Positions 1-7,700 of a stretch of 34,833 nucleotides of DNA are shown piece after piece. Numbering within the stretch: position 1 is the first letter of the stretch; each line of letters starts with the position of its first letter. The notes under the pieces are model-generated. The model worked only from the letters and a program-made list of their open reading frames with translations. It was not told the DNA's origin and made no database searches. This DNA comes from a virus. Position numbers and translations under genes: made by a program. The DNA is taken from positions 1 to 34,833 of the IMG/VR virus record IMGVR_UViG_3300020020_000111, one strand, 5' to 3'.

Positions 1-216
1 GTTGGGAAGCGGCGACGCGGGTCTGGGGGCGCGGCGACGGGAGCGGGAGCGCGGGCGGGGTGCGTGGGTAACGATGGGGCGCGCGTGGGGGCGTTTTGGT
101 TACCGATGGGCAACGAAAAGTGGTGGCGGTGGGGCCACATTCCCACAGTTTTCAAATTTCACATCGCGGTAACCGCATACCGCCACACGCCAAGCGCCGA
201 AGCGCCAGCCCCGTAG
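1..216 (+). CDS. possible 3' end of an upstream gene (partial)
   Basis: Frame 1 is open from the first base to a TAG at 214-216, giving up to 71 residues with no visible start; the C-terminal part holds WWRWGHIPTVFKFH. The first ~115 bases are very rich in G, so a long open frame could be chance. I recognise no family. If real, it would end about 110 bases before the first packaging gene, where phages often carry an HNH nuclease or lysis gene, but nothing here shows either. The call is tentative. Confidence 0.2.
   Translation, partial: VGKRRRGSGGAATGAGARAGCVGNDGARVGAFWLPMGNEKWWRWGHIPTVFKFHIAVTAYRHTPSAEAPAP
67..176. repeat. three GGTWACC-type motifs in the leader
   Basis: GGTAACGATGGG at 67-78 is echoed by GGTTACCGATGGG at 98-110, and a third GGTAACC lies at 168-174 inside the interrupted palindrome GCGGTAACCGC (166-176). 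They lie upstream of the putative small terminase gene, where packaging recognition sites (cos or pac) or an operator often occur. The role is inference; the spacings (31 and 70 bases) are not regular. Confidence 0.3.
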
Positions 217-240
217 ATGCTGTCCCATCCGCTACAGCAT
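217..240 (+). other. small hairpin upstream of the packaging genes
   Basis: ATGCTGT (217-223) and ACAGCAT (234-240) form a 7-bp perfect stem with a 10-base loop. No T-run follows, so it is not a typical terminator. The rest of 217-329 shows no gene I can support, and no convincing -35/-10 promoter pair was found. Confidence 0.3.
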
Positions 241-329
241 GCGAAGGCGGCGGAGAGCGAACCACGTGACCCGCTGGATGGCGCCTACCGGTAGACATAG
301 CCTACTTCAACCCAAGAGTCAACCCAGTC

Positions 330-842
330 ATGTCGAACCCAAAGCCTACTTTAGTCTCCAGCAACGAGCCCCCCGTGGAAAATCCATTTCCGCCGGAAAC
401 CCCAATTGCCACGTCCCCAGCGCGCACGGTGCAGGCGATGCGCGGTTCGTGGTTGAGCCGCGACATTAAGGAAGCTATCATTTCCGGCGCAGCGCGCCAT
501 GGCAGCGACGGGCAGGGTACCGGCGGCATGCCGGGTTACCTGGAGATGTGCGCGAAGGACTACCCCAAGGAATATATGGGTCTGCTTGCGCGCCTGGTCC
601 CCTTACAGGTGCGTGGCCAGGCCGCCGGTATGGCGGGGATCAATATTGGCTCGGTCAATATCCATCCTGTAGCCTCAGACAGGTACCTGACAGCGCAGGA
701 AATGCGCTCCATGCTCACCCCGGTTGTCGACCAGCCCGCCCCAGTGACGGACGAGGCGCCTGCGGCCGAACAGCCAGAACCCACCACCCCATTCGAACCA
801 GACGCAGGGGTGGTCACCGACGACACGGACCCGGCCGCCTAA
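330..842 (+). CDS. putative terminase small subunit-like protein
   Basis: A 170-residue protein directly upstream of the large terminase cluster. Residues about 40-90 hold a conserved-looking core (GTGGMPGYLEMCAKDYPK, then YMGLLARLVPLQV) of the kind seen in small phage proteins next to large terminase genes: a glycine-containing lead, a helix, then a 'LLaRllPlq' helix. The last ~55 residues are acidic and Pro/Ala/Thr-rich, probably disordered. Small terminase subunits bind the packaging site and load TerL; here that role is inferred from position and pattern. The ATG at 330 has only a weak upstream AAGAG. The stop is 2 bases before the next GTG start, so translation is probably coupled. It could instead be another packaging-associated protein of unknown role. 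Confidence 0.55.
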   Translation: MSNPKPTLVSSNEPPVENPFPPETPIATSPARTVQAMRGSWLSRDIKEAIISGAARHGSDGQGTGGMPGYLEMCAKDYPKEYMGLLARLVPLQVRGQAAGMAGINIGSVNIHPVASDRYLTAQEMRSMLTPVVDQPAPVTDEAPAAEQPEPTTPFEPDAGVVTDDTDPAA

Positions 843-844
843 CC

Positions 845-1123
845 GTGCCCTTTTTCACGTTCCGCCCCGAGCACGATACCCGGGTGGATGACCTCACGGA
901 CCCGATTGAGTGGGAAGATAACCCGCTCTCCAACGCCGCTGCAGCCACTTCCTATTACCTCTTCCCGAAAGCCTGCCAGACCCCCGAGCACCCCTCCACG
1001 CGCCTCATGGACTACTTCTTTACCAGCTGTCCGTGTTGCATGTTCTACCGTGGCATGGCCGTTGCAGCGATACCATTGATCGTAATTATCATTGCCCTAA
1101 TCGCCACCCTGATCCTGCTATGA
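845..1123 (+). CDS. small single-pass membrane protein between the packaging genes
   Basis: A 92-residue product with a GTG start at 845, chosen because it lies just after the preceding stop (840-842) and removes a long overlap. The N-terminal ~60 residues are polar (FRPEHDTRVDDLTDPIEW), followed by a Cys cluster (SCPCC) and a C-terminal hydrophobic run of about 22 residues (AIPLIVIIIALIATLILL) ending at the stop, so it looks like a tail-anchored membrane protein. The stop overlaps the TerL start (ATGA, 1120-1123). I recognise no family. A holin-like or superinfection-related role is conceivable, but nothing in the sequence shows it. No Shine-Dalgarno is evident; translational coupling is likely. 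Confidence 0.6.
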   Translation: MPFFTFRPEHDTRVDDLTDPIEWEDNPLSNAAAATSYYLFPKACQTPEHPSTRLMDYFFTSCPCCMFYRGMAVAAIPLIVIIIALIATLILL

Positions 1124-2409
1124 CACACACCGACTCCTTCGCCGCCCCCGGCCCGCCGCTGTCGCAGGTTAACACGGTGCTGGGTGAGAAGCACGTCCGC
1201 ACGCTCTGGACCCCGGCGCGCCATAAGGCCCTGTATGGTGGTCGTGGCTCTGCGAAGTCCTGGAGCGTCGCCACCTACCTGGCGGTGCGGGCTGCGGAAG
1301 AGCGCAAGCGCATTGTTTGCGGCCGCCAGTTTCAGAACTCGATTACCGACTCGTCCAAGGAACTGATTGAGCGCCGCATCCTTACGCTCAACTTAGCCTC
1401 CCAGTTCGAGATACAGGAGCGCAGCCTAGTCCACAAGGGCACCGGGAGCCAGTTCATCTTCATCGGGCTGGAGCGCAATATTGAGTCTGTGCGCTCGCTT
1501 GAAGGTGCCGATATCGTGTGGATTGAGGAAGCCCGCACGATCAAGGCGAAGAGCATGGAAGTGCTGCTGCCGACGATCCGTAACGAAGGCAGCGAGATCA
1601 TCTGGACCTGGAACCCTGAGCTGCCCTCCGACCCGGTGGACTTCTACTTCCGGGGCACCGGTGCGAAGCCCGGCACCTGGAGCCCGCCACCGCGCAGTAA
1701 CATTACCTTCGTCGATTATACCGACAACCCGTTCTTCTACCAGACTGAGCTGCCGCACGAGATGGAAACACTCAAGCGGGGTAACCAGGCGCGCTACAAG
1801 CACGTCTGGCTGGGTGAGTACGACACGAAGCACGAGTCCAAGGTCTTTACCAACGTCCGCATCGACCGGATTGACACTGGACAGGTCCCGCCGCGTTATG
1901 GGATGGACTTTGGCTTCGGCACCGACCCGTCCTTCGTGGTTAAGGTCTACGTCAGCGAGCGCCGCCGCCAGGTCTACATCGCCAAGGAAGCCAGCGGCCG
2001 GGTGACGATGGATGAGCTGCCCACTATGGCGCGCTCAGTGATCGAGAACGAGCACGACCAGATACGCGCGGATAGCAGCCAGCCCGGAACGATTGAGTTT
2101 CTCTGCGCCCGTGGGCTGAATGTGGTGCCGGCGAAGAAGGGTCCTGGCTCGGTTAAGAGTGGAATCAACTGGCTCCAGGGCTATGAGATTGTTATCGATC
2201 CGTCCTGTGAGGCGATGCGCGAGGAATCCCGGCTTTATTCGTGGATGACGGATCGCGTTACCGGGCATATTCTCTCGTTCCCAGTTGACGCTAATAACCA
2301 CGGATGGGATGGCGTCCGCTACGCGGTTGAAGACCTTTCGCTTATGGGCTTGACCGAGGACGAGGACGGCTACGACCCCAACGATGGTGTTATCCATATC
2401 AGGTGGTGA
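1120..2409 (+). CDS. terL: terminase large subunit (packaging ATPase/nuclease)
   Basis: 429 residues, a usual TerL length. The N-terminal ATPase shows Walker A GGRGSAKS (residues 40-47) and Walker B DIVWIEEA (131-138), followed by a coupling-type WTWNP motif (162-166). The C-terminal RNase-H-like nuclease shows MDFGFGTDPS with Asp263, IRADSSQP with Asp318 and HGWDGVRYAVED with Asp397, fitting the three metal-binding acids. This is the pattern of the Terminase_3/Terminase_6C type. It translocates DNA into the procapsid through the portal and cuts the concatemer. The start at 1120 was chosen because it gives the ATGA overlap with the preceding stop; an upstream in-frame extension to 1033 would overlap that gene heavily. 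Confidence 0.95.
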   Translation: MTHTDSFAAPGPPLSQVNTVLGEKHVRTLWTPARHKALYGGRGSAKSWSVATYLAVRAAEERKRIVCGRQFQNSITDSSKELIERRILTLNLASQFEIQERSLVHKGTGSQFIFIGLERNIESVRSLEGADIVWIEEARTIKAKSMEVLLPTIRNEGSEIIWTWNPELPSDPVDFYFRGTGAKPGTWSPPPRSNITFVDYTDNPFFYQTELPHEMETLKRGNQARYKHVWLGEYDTKHESKVFTNVRIDRIDTGQVPPRYGMDFGFGTDPSFVVKVYVSERRRQVYIAKEASGRVTMDELPTMARSVIENEHDQIRADSSQPGTIEFLCARGLNVVPAKKGPGSVKSGINWLQGYEIVIDPSCEAMREESRLYSWMTDRVTGHILSFPVDANNHGWDGVRYAVEDLSLMGLTEDEDGYDPNDGVIHIRW

Positions 2410-2412
2410 CAC

Positions 2413-2613
2413 ATGGCAAAGCTCAGTTCACGACGCCGCAAGCGGCTACCCAAGTCCAGTTTTGCAATCCCCAGTAAGCGCAAGTTCCCAATCCACGACC
2501 GCGCCCATGGCGCCAATGCACTGGCGCGGGCGCGCCAGGCCGGACCGGGAACCTACCGCACAGTGCGGGCGAAGGTCTGTACCCGCTACCCTGGTCTGCC
2601 GGCCTGTAAATGA
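2413..2613 (+). CDS. small basic protein, DUF6582-like
   Basis: A 66-residue, strongly basic protein. The segment LPKSSFAIPSKRKFPIHDR, followed by HGANALARARQAGPG and a RAKVCTRYPGLPACK ending, matches the recurrent phage pattern 'LP.saFa.P..rkyPIhd..HarnALaR......r...vr..V..ryP', often found alone or fused to capsid or protease genes (DUF6582-like). The function is unknown; nucleic-acid binding is plausible from charge only. It starts 3 bases after the TerL stop, and its TGA overlaps the next ATG (2610). Confidence 0.75.
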   Translation: MAKLSSRRRKRLPKSSFAIPSKRKFPIHDRAHGANALARARQAGPGTYRTVRAKVCTRYPGLPACK

Positions 2614-2777
2614 AGCGGCTCCAGGAAGTGCTACGCGACGCCTCAGTAGAGAAGCACGAGCGTAGCTGCGCCGCTCACCATGCTCTCTGTACCTGCGAGC
2701 ATGACGACAAGCTGTACCGGCTGCTACGCCAGGCAGCTAACCGAATTGAAGATTTAGAAAACGCAAAAGGAGCTTAA
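2610..2777 (+). CDS. 55-residue Cys/His-cluster protein
   Basis: The ATG overlaps the preceding TGA (ATGA at 2610-2613). The 55-residue product has a central cluster, SCAAHHALCTCEH, with three Cys and three His within 13 residues, flanked by charged helical segments (KRLQEVLRDASVEKHER and LYRLLRQAANRIEDLE). The cluster could bind a metal such as zinc. The tight overlap and the good Shine-Dalgarno for the following gene lying in its last codons (AAAGGAG) argue that it is a real gene in the series. I recognise no family. Confidence 0.6.
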   Translation: MKRLQEVLRDASVEKHERSCAAHHALCTCEHDDKLYRLLRQAANRIEDLENAKGA

Positions 2778-2779
2778 CA

Positions 2780-2977
2780 ATGGGTTGTGGTTGCGGTGGT
2801 AGAAGTTACGCGCCCCGGCGGTCATCCGTGGCTGTCCAGAGGCAGGGTCACGCGCCAGCCACGCAGCAGGCGCGCACGATGCACCCACCGGAGCAGCGCC
2901 AGCAGCAGACCCCGCCGCATATCGTCCAGAGTGCGGCCCTGGCGGCGCGGCGTACCAGCCTGCGGCGCCAGGTCTGA
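2780..2977 (+). CDS. small basic Gly/Gln-rich protein
   Basis: A 65-residue product beginning MGCGCGGRSYAPRRSS and rich in Arg and Gln (HPPEQRQQQTPPH). A clear ribosome binding site AAAGGAG precedes the ATG by 7 bases. It ends one base before the portal ATG. It looks disordered and basic; I recognise no family. The two early Cys add to the run of cysteine-containing small proteins in this part of the window. Confidence 0.6.
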   Translation: MGCGCGGRSYAPRRSSVAVQRQGHAPATQQARTMHPPEQRQQQTPPHIVQSAALAARRTSLRRQV

Positions 2978-2978
2978 T

Positions 2979-4316
2979 ATGGGCTTTCTGGGATTCCTTA
3001 CCAAGGCAAAGCCGGTTCGGTCCGAGGAGGACGAGCCGGATTCCCCCATCTATGTCGGGGGACACCCGGTTCGCCTGATTTCGACCAAGGCGATCATGAC
3101 GGGCGATGTTGCCGTGCGCAAGGTGCCCCAGCTGTTTCGTATCGCCAACTTCGTCAGTTCAGCGGTCCAGTCAGTTCCGTGGTACTGCGTCGAAGATATC
3201 GACCTGATCAAGTCGGAGCGCGCCGCGCCTACAGCGATCAAGATGATCAACAACCTTCTCAAGTCGCCGAATGACACCTTCACGGCGCAGCAGTTCCAGT
3301 ACTGGCTTGCTCTCAACCTGTTACTTTATGCGCGGGTCCACTTCAAGGTGGGGATGGGCTCAGGCGGGCCGAATGGCCTGTATCCGCTCGCTGCCAAGTA
3401 TGTGTCGGGGGTACTGAATGCCCGGGGCACGATTGACAGCTACCAGTACGGCCAGGGTGATAGTAAGGTCAACCTGCCCACGCGCCGCGTGGCAGAAAAG
3501 CGCGGTGTGGGTACCGCCTATGCGTCGGAGATCAGCTTCCCCTCAATCTCAGGCCTGGTTGAATATAACCAGATGCCGGCTGCGATTGAGAGCCTTGCTC
3601 AGCCGCTTATGATTATTGTCGCGCTTATGCAGCGTGCACTTGATACCGCGCAGGGTCACCCCAACGTCAAGTACGTGCTCACCGCAGAGAAGACCCTGAC
3701 CCGGGCGCAGCGTACTGCGTTAGAGCGCCACATGGCGGATGCCGGGCCAGAGGACGAGTACAGCGGCAGCATCCTGTTCCTCTACAATACCACGGTCCAG
3801 GTCCACACGCTAGACAATAAGCTGGGGGATATCCACTCCAAGATTCCGATGGACGATATGACACGCCAGATCGCTGGCGTGTTTGGCGTTCCCATCGCGC
3901 TGCTCGGGCTGGGTAGCTCGGATGCGGCGAAGTACAGCAGCAACTATAATGAGTCCCGTCTATCGTTCTGGCAGGACACCATTGTGCCGACCTACCTCAC
4001 GCCCATCGGGGCGGGAATGACAGCGGCGATCTGCCCCCCGGGGGCGGTGGTCAAGTTCGACCTGGATGCGGTGCCTGCGCTCTGGGAAGGGCGTGCTAAC
4101 CTGGGTGTGAAGCTGACCAAGACCAACTTTATCACCACGACTGAGAAGCGTTCCATCCTGGGATTCGCGCCGGATAAGAGCCTGCCTGAGCTGATTCCGG
4201 TATCTGGGGTGCCGCCGGAAGAGAATGACGACACGGACAACCCACCGCCCAAACCAGAGGGTCAGGAACCTCCTGATGATCTGGATAAGGTCGTACCTAT
4301 CCACGGGAGGCCATGA
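2979..4316 (+). CDS. portal protein (HK97 family)
   Basis: 445 residues from the ATG at 2979, which follows the preceding stop directly; a longer in-frame reading from 2787 would run over the preceding gene. Features fit HK97-type portals: the N-terminal stem (GFLGFLTKAKPV), VSSAVQSVPWYCVED, TAQQFQYWLALNLLLYARVHFKV, the mid-domain PNVKYVLTAEKTLTRAQR, the clip/crown helix AAKYSSNYNESRLSFWQDTI followed by PTYLTPI, and a Pro/Glu-rich tail. Twelve copies would form the ring at one capsid vertex through which TerL pumps DNA and to which the connector binds. The TGA overlaps the protease start (4313). Family confidence is high; the exact subfamily is not determined. Confidence 0.92.
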   Translation: MGFLGFLTKAKPVRSEEDEPDSPIYVGGHPVRLISTKAIMTGDVAVRKVPQLFRIANFVSSAVQSVPWYCVEDIDLIKSERAAPTAIKMINNLLKSPNDTFTAQQFQYWLALNLLLYARVHFKVGMGSGGPNGLYPLAAKYVSGVLNARGTIDSYQYGQGDSKVNLPTRRVAEKRGVGTAYASEISFPSISGLVEYNQMPAAIESLAQPLMIIVALMQRALDTAQGHPNVKYVLTAEKTLTRAQRTALERHMADAGPEDEYSGSILFLYNTTVQVHTLDNKLGDIHSKIPMDDMTRQIAGVFGVPIALLGLGSSDAAKYSSNYNESRLSFWQDTIVPTYLTPIGAGMTAAICPPGAVVKFDLDAVPALWEGRANLGVKLTKTNFITTTEKRSILGFAPDKSLPELIPVSGVPPEENDDTDNPPPKPEGQEPPDDLDKVVPIHGRP

Positions 4317-5086
4317 TGGCTGTACGCGAAGACTTTAAGGTTGGCGACCGAATCGAACTTGACATGTCGTTCGAGGCAAAGACCATCGCGGATGCTCCCG
4401 AAGGGTTCATTTCGGGGATTGCTTCCGCCCCGAGTACGGACCTGTATGGTCATCGGGTACTGGCCAAGGCTTTTGACGAGTCAATCAAGATGAAGGGCCT
4501 GTCGGGTCCGCGCGGCATCAAGCTGCTGGCCTACCACGACTGGCAGAAGGTCGCCGGGGTGATTGGCCGCCTCCAGACGGTGGGGGATAAGCTGGAAATC
4601 GACGCCCAGCTGAACCTCAACGTGTCCTACGTCAAGGACCTGCACGAGGTTACCAAGCAGAACGGCGGCATGAACTTCAGCGTCGGTTTCCGCCTCCAGG
4701 AGTACAAGTTCGTCGATGAGGATGAAGAGAAGAACGACGATGCCTGGCTGGTCGTTGAGAAGGGCGACCTCATGGAAGTTTCAGTCGTACCGTTTCCGGC
4801 TCAGCTTGAAGCTGAGCTGACGTTTGTGAAACAGTTCGACAATCCCGCTACTCTGTCGGAGTTCGAAAAGGCCCTGGTGGCCAAAGGACTTTGTCGGAGC
4901 CGATCAGAGGCGAAGAAGCTCACCCTGGCGGTGAAAGCGTCGTCGCATCTGTTCCACGACAAGGTGACGCCAGAGGCGGTCGCCGCTGTCATCGTCCCGA
5001 CGCATCCCCTGCTGGATGTCGCACTTTTGGCGCCTGTGGCGGAACTCATCGCCAAGGCAAAAGCGACGCTAAGCGGCTCCCGGTGA
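4313..5086 (+). CDS. prohead maturation protease (HK97 family, U35-like)
   Basis: 257 residues (256 if the second of the two adjacent ATGs is used). The protease core shows FISGIASAPSTDLYGHRV, His75 in LLAYHDWQK, Ser123 in GGMNFSVGF and the closing strand DLMEVSVVPFPA with Glu155, matching the Ser/His herpes-like fold of HK97 prohead proteases. After residue ~170 comes FEKALVAKGLCRSRSEAKKL, a SAP-like or capsid-binding extension often seen in this family. It removes the capsid delta domain during maturation. It overlaps the portal stop (ATGATGA) and is followed by the capsid gene, the standard order. Confidence 0.92.
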   Translation: MMAVREDFKVGDRIELDMSFEAKTIADAPEGFISGIASAPSTDLYGHRVLAKAFDESIKMKGLSGPRGIKLLAYHDWQKVAGVIGRLQTVGDKLEIDAQLNLNVSYVKDLHEVTKQNGGMNFSVGFRLQEYKFVDEDEEKNDDAWLVVEKGDLMEVSVVPFPAQLEAELTFVKQFDNPATLSEFEKALVAKGLCRSRSEAKKLTLAVKASSHLFHDKVTPEAVAAVIVPTHPLLDVALLAPVAELIAKAKATLSGSR

Positions 5087-5124
5087 GCTGAGGCGCGCAA
5101 CCCCCAGTCGAGAAGGAAGACACT

Positions 5125-6573
5125 ATGTCGACTTTGAAGGCGCACGCCCGGGCTGCGAAGCAGGGCATCTACAAAGGAGCCTACCTCAAGAAGGAGGCTC
5201 CGGCCGATACCAAGGCAGCGGAAGCCGCCCTGGTTACCCTCACCAAGGAGCTTGGCGACATCACCACGTTGCTGGAGAAGTCCAAGAAGGACGCCGAGAC
5301 CCAGTTCACTGAGCTGACCAACCATTACGGCGGCGTCAAGGCGGAGAACGAGGAACTGAAGAAGACGGTGCAGAAGCACGCCACTGAATACGCCGAGATG
5401 CTGGCGAAGCAGCAGCAGCTTCAGCAGATGGTCGACCTGATCAAGAAGGAAATGGACGTGCCCCTGCTCAAGGGCGGGTCCGAGCTGATCGAACATGACA
5501 AGAAGACAGCGGTGGAACTCCAGCGCCGCATCTTCCTCCACAAGGGCGGTAACAACTTCGAGTTCAAGTCCGACCTGGACAACCTGGTGGACTGCTCGGT
5601 CTACCGCGATGTCGTGCGCAAGCTGATGGTCGTCGGCATCGAGCAGAAGGCCAAGATCGTGCGTGGCTTCAATGAGGCCGAAAAGAAGATGTACGAGCTT
5701 GCCGGCCTTGACTCCGGTATGTTTTCGCCGGAAATGCTCGGCATCGAGATCGACTGTACCGTGGAATGCGCCGAGATGCTTGACCTGTATGGCCAGGCCA
5801 CGGTGGGCAAGTCAACGTTCATGTACCCGCAGGTCATGGACTATGGTGCCATCGGCAAGTACGACTGCGACGCCAAGTGCGATGCGGAATACGGGCCGGA
5901 AGGCAACGTGCAGTTCAAGAACGGCGCGGTGTCGGATTTCCGTGGTGTGTTCTGCCTTCACCGGCGCACGCTCCAGGAAGCCAACTATGACCTTCTGGAC
6001 TTCATGTACCGCGCGGCGGCGCGCTCGCACCGCATCAACCGCAACCGTGCGCTGATCAACGGCGATGGCGTCAACGAGCCGCAGGGCTGGGTGACGGCCA
6101 ACTGCTTCCCGAAGCTGAAGAGTTCGACCACGCTCTTCTCGCACCAGGACTGGCGGATGTTCTTTACTTCCGTCCCGGTGGAGTACGGCGCGGTGACGGC
6201 CGTGATGCACCAGAACACGTTCGCCTATCTGGCATCGCAGCTGGATTCGGTCGGCCGCTTCATCTTCGGCGACGGCCTGATGACCTACAATCCGAACGAT
6301 GTGCGCGAGTCCCTGCGCATTTCGAACTGTCTGCCCGATCCGACTGCCGGCCTGACCAAGGGTACGACAGCGGCCCCGTTCACCACCGGCGACTTCATTG
6401 CCGCCGCTGGCGCGTGGAAGCAGGCGTACTACGCCGTGTCGAAGCGCCCGCTCTGGATCGAGCAGTGGGAGGGCCAGAGCTCGGCCTGGTGCGTCAAGTA
6501 CCAGTTCGGTGCTGAGGACGGCGGCTTCGTTGGCTGCTGCCCGGCCGCCCACATCCTCAGCGTCGGCCCCTGA
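5125..6573 (+). CDS. major capsid protein (HK97 fold)
   Basis: 482 residues with a strong ribosome binding site (AGAAGGAAG) before the ATG. Residues ~30-115 are highly charged and helical (LTKELGDITTLLEKSKK, AEMLAKQQQLQQMVDLIKK), the coiled-coil delta/scaffold domain expected to be cleaved by the adjacent protease. The rest fits a Phage_capsid domain: FMYPQVMDYGAIG, an E-loop region, SHRINRNRALINGDGVNEPQGW (the typical 'inGdG...P.Gi' signature), AVMHQNTFAYLASQLD, and a P-domain ending in WCVKYQFGAEDGGFVG. Eleven Cys are unusual for this family; pairs occur at DCTVEC, DCDAKC and GCC. The downstream hairpin overlaps its stop. Confidence 0.93.
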   Translation: MSTLKAHARAAKQGIYKGAYLKKEAPADTKAAEAALVTLTKELGDITTLLEKSKKDAETQFTELTNHYGGVKAENEELKKTVQKHATEYAEMLAKQQQLQQMVDLIKKEMDVPLLKGGSELIEHDKKTAVELQRRIFLHKGGNNFEFKSDLDNLVDCSVYRDVVRKLMVVGIEQKAKIVRGFNEAEKKMYELAGLDSGMFSPEMLGIEIDCTVECAEMLDLYGQATVGKSTFMYPQVMDYGAIGKYDCDAKCDAEYGPEGNVQFKNGAVSDFRGVFCLHRRTLQEANYDLLDFMYRAAARSHRINRNRALINGDGVNEPQGWVTANCFPKLKSSTTLFSHQDWRMFFTSVPVEYGAVTAVMHQNTFAYLASQLDSVGRFIFGDGLMTYNPNDVRESLRISNCLPDPTAGLTKGTTAAPFTTGDFIAAAGAWKQAYYAVSKRPLWIEQWEGQSSAWCVKYQFGAEDGGFVGCCPAAHILSVGP

Positions 6574-6595
6574 TAGGAACCGGTACCCCCTATCA
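6571..6595 (+). other. hairpin at the capsid gene stop
   Basis: TGATAGG (6571-6577, including the capsid TGA stop) pairs with CCTATCA (6589-6595) around an 11-base loop. No T-run follows. It may protect the capsid mRNA 3' end or tune readthrough into the next gene, whose ribosome binding site (AGAGGAAAC) follows. The role is inferred. Confidence 0.4.
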
Positions 6596-6615
6596 CAACA
6601 AGAGGAAACTTCGTC

Positions 6616-7020
6616 ATGCTGGTTAACTACGGACTGCAGAATCAGGCACAGACGGCATTCGCTGCCGCTGCTGTTGCCTCCGCGCCGGTCGACATTCGCG
6701 GCTATGTTGGTTTCTCGTTCACCGCGAACGTCATCACTGCCATCGCTACAGACGCGGTGTTCAACGTCCAGGCGGCTCCGCCTTCGGATGCTGACCCGTG
6801 TCTGCCGGGGACGTTTGTTGACGTCCCTGAAGTTCCGATCTGCTCCGTTCCGGCCGTGCCGGCACCGCAGTCGACCTTCGCCATTCCGGCCGGTACCCCG
6901 GCTGGGGCGCGCTGTTCGATCTTCATGCCGTGTAAGCCGGATGCGTTCATTCAGGTGTTGCCGGTATCCGGTGACACGGCGAACGTGGAGATTGTCATCG
7001 GACTGCACGGCCCGAAGTAA
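6616..7020 (+). CDS. head-associated protein, unknown (possible decoration protein)
   Basis: 134 residues with a good ribosome binding site (AGAGGAAAC). It is beta-rich, with low charge and many Pro/Ala (PEVPICSVPAVPAPQSTF), a Gly/Val pattern (VDIRGYVGFSF) and four Cys. Its position directly after the major capsid gene is where head decoration or stabilisation proteins often lie, so that role is a reasonable guess from context, not from recognised motifs. It ends with EIVIGLHGPK. Confidence 0.75.
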   Translation: MLVNYGLQNQAQTAFAAAAVASAPVDIRGYVGFSFTANVITAIATDAVFNVQAAPPSDADPCLPGTFVDVPEVPICSVPAVPAPQSTFAIPAGTPAGARCSIFMPCKPDAFIQVLPVSGDTANVEIVIGLHGPK

Positions 7021-7023
7021 GCG

Positions 7024-7440
7024 ATGCGGGTACCGGCAGGACGACGCTTGAGAGTGGGGCCAGGAGACGCAGTTGTTCTCCTGGCCCGTCTACCCGACCC
7101 TTCAGTTCTGGGGCGTCTTTACGTGTTTGCGCGTGAAGGCGGCGAACCTGAGTATTCTCCATACATTCCAGGTCTGGCGGATATGGCAGAGTTTTCGGCA
7201 CCGACAATGAGTTCGCCGCTTTATATGCGGCTGACTGAAGCCCGCCGGGAAGGCAAGATATCGTTCAAGAGTGATATCGACGGCTGGGTGCGTATCTACC
7301 AGGAGGTTGACGGAGACCGGGACACCCGCGTAGCTGTACGCTGGAAGTACCAGGTCTCACCTGATCTACCCTGGACCCATCGCGTCTTACGCTATCTGCG
7401 TGGGTATTTCGACAAGGTTCAGGGGCTTGTATCTACGTGA
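7024..7440 (+). CDS. hypothetical head-region protein
   Basis: 138 residues starting at the ATG 3 bases after the previous stop; the ribosome binding site is weak. It contains VGPGDAVVLLARLPDP near the N-terminus and a beta-looking stretch SFKSDIDGWVRIYQEVDGDR, then a basic C-terminal helix (HRVLRYLRGYFDKVQG). I recognise no family. The GTGA at 7437-7440 overlaps the next gene, suggesting coupled translation within the head-accessory cluster. Confidence 0.65.
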   Translation: MRVPAGRRLRVGPGDAVVLLARLPDPSVLGRLYVFAREGGEPEYSPYIPGLADMAEFSAPTMSSPLYMRLTEARREGKISFKSDIDGWVRIYQEVDGDRDTRVAVRWKYQVSPDLPWTHRVLRYLRGYFDKVQGLVST

Positions 7441-7700
7441 CTGACGACGCCTATGTGGTGATGAACCTGGTATCGGGGAAGGGTCCCGATAGCCAGTGGT
7501 TTGATTTTCGTCCTGGGTTCTTCTCCCCGATTACGCGGGTTGAGTGGGAACTGGACACGATGCATATCGTACTGCCACAGGCGACGGCGGACACGCTGGT
7601 TAGGAACGGGTACGCCCGTTTGATGACTTCGGAAGAGAGGGACAAGTATGCCCTCTCCACGGAGAAAACTGAGCTCAAAGAAGGAGGTGATACGTCATGA
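7437..7700 (+). CDS. small head-region protein, paralogue of the 8568-8882 product
   Basis: 87 residues with a GTG start overlapping the preceding stop. The core SGKGPDSQWFDFRPG, VEWELDTMHIVLPQ and YARLMTSEERDKY lines up with SGKNDKVQWFDYCPG, AEWPLGTMMATVPQ and YARVMTLDEARNY in the protein at 8568-8882, so the two are paralogues. The function is unknown. The two copies flank the Ig-like gene. The last codons contain the Shine-Dalgarno of the next peptide gene (AAGGAGGTGAT), so its own translation would affect access to that site. Confidence 0.75.
   Translation: MTDDAYVVMNLVSGKGPDSQWFDFRPGFFSPITRVEWELDTMHIVLPQATADTLVRNGYARLMTSEERDKYALSTEKTELKEGGDTS

Noticed and set aside
239-469. Forward open frame overlapping the start of the putative small terminase gene
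   Set aside because: Composition is Arg/His/Ser/Pro without pattern; it conflicts with the conserved-looking frame starting at 330.
5812-7008. Antisense open frame (398 codons) opposite capsid and the next gene
   Set aside because: Arg/Asp/His-rich mirror of GC-rich coding DNA; spans two well-supported genes and their gap.
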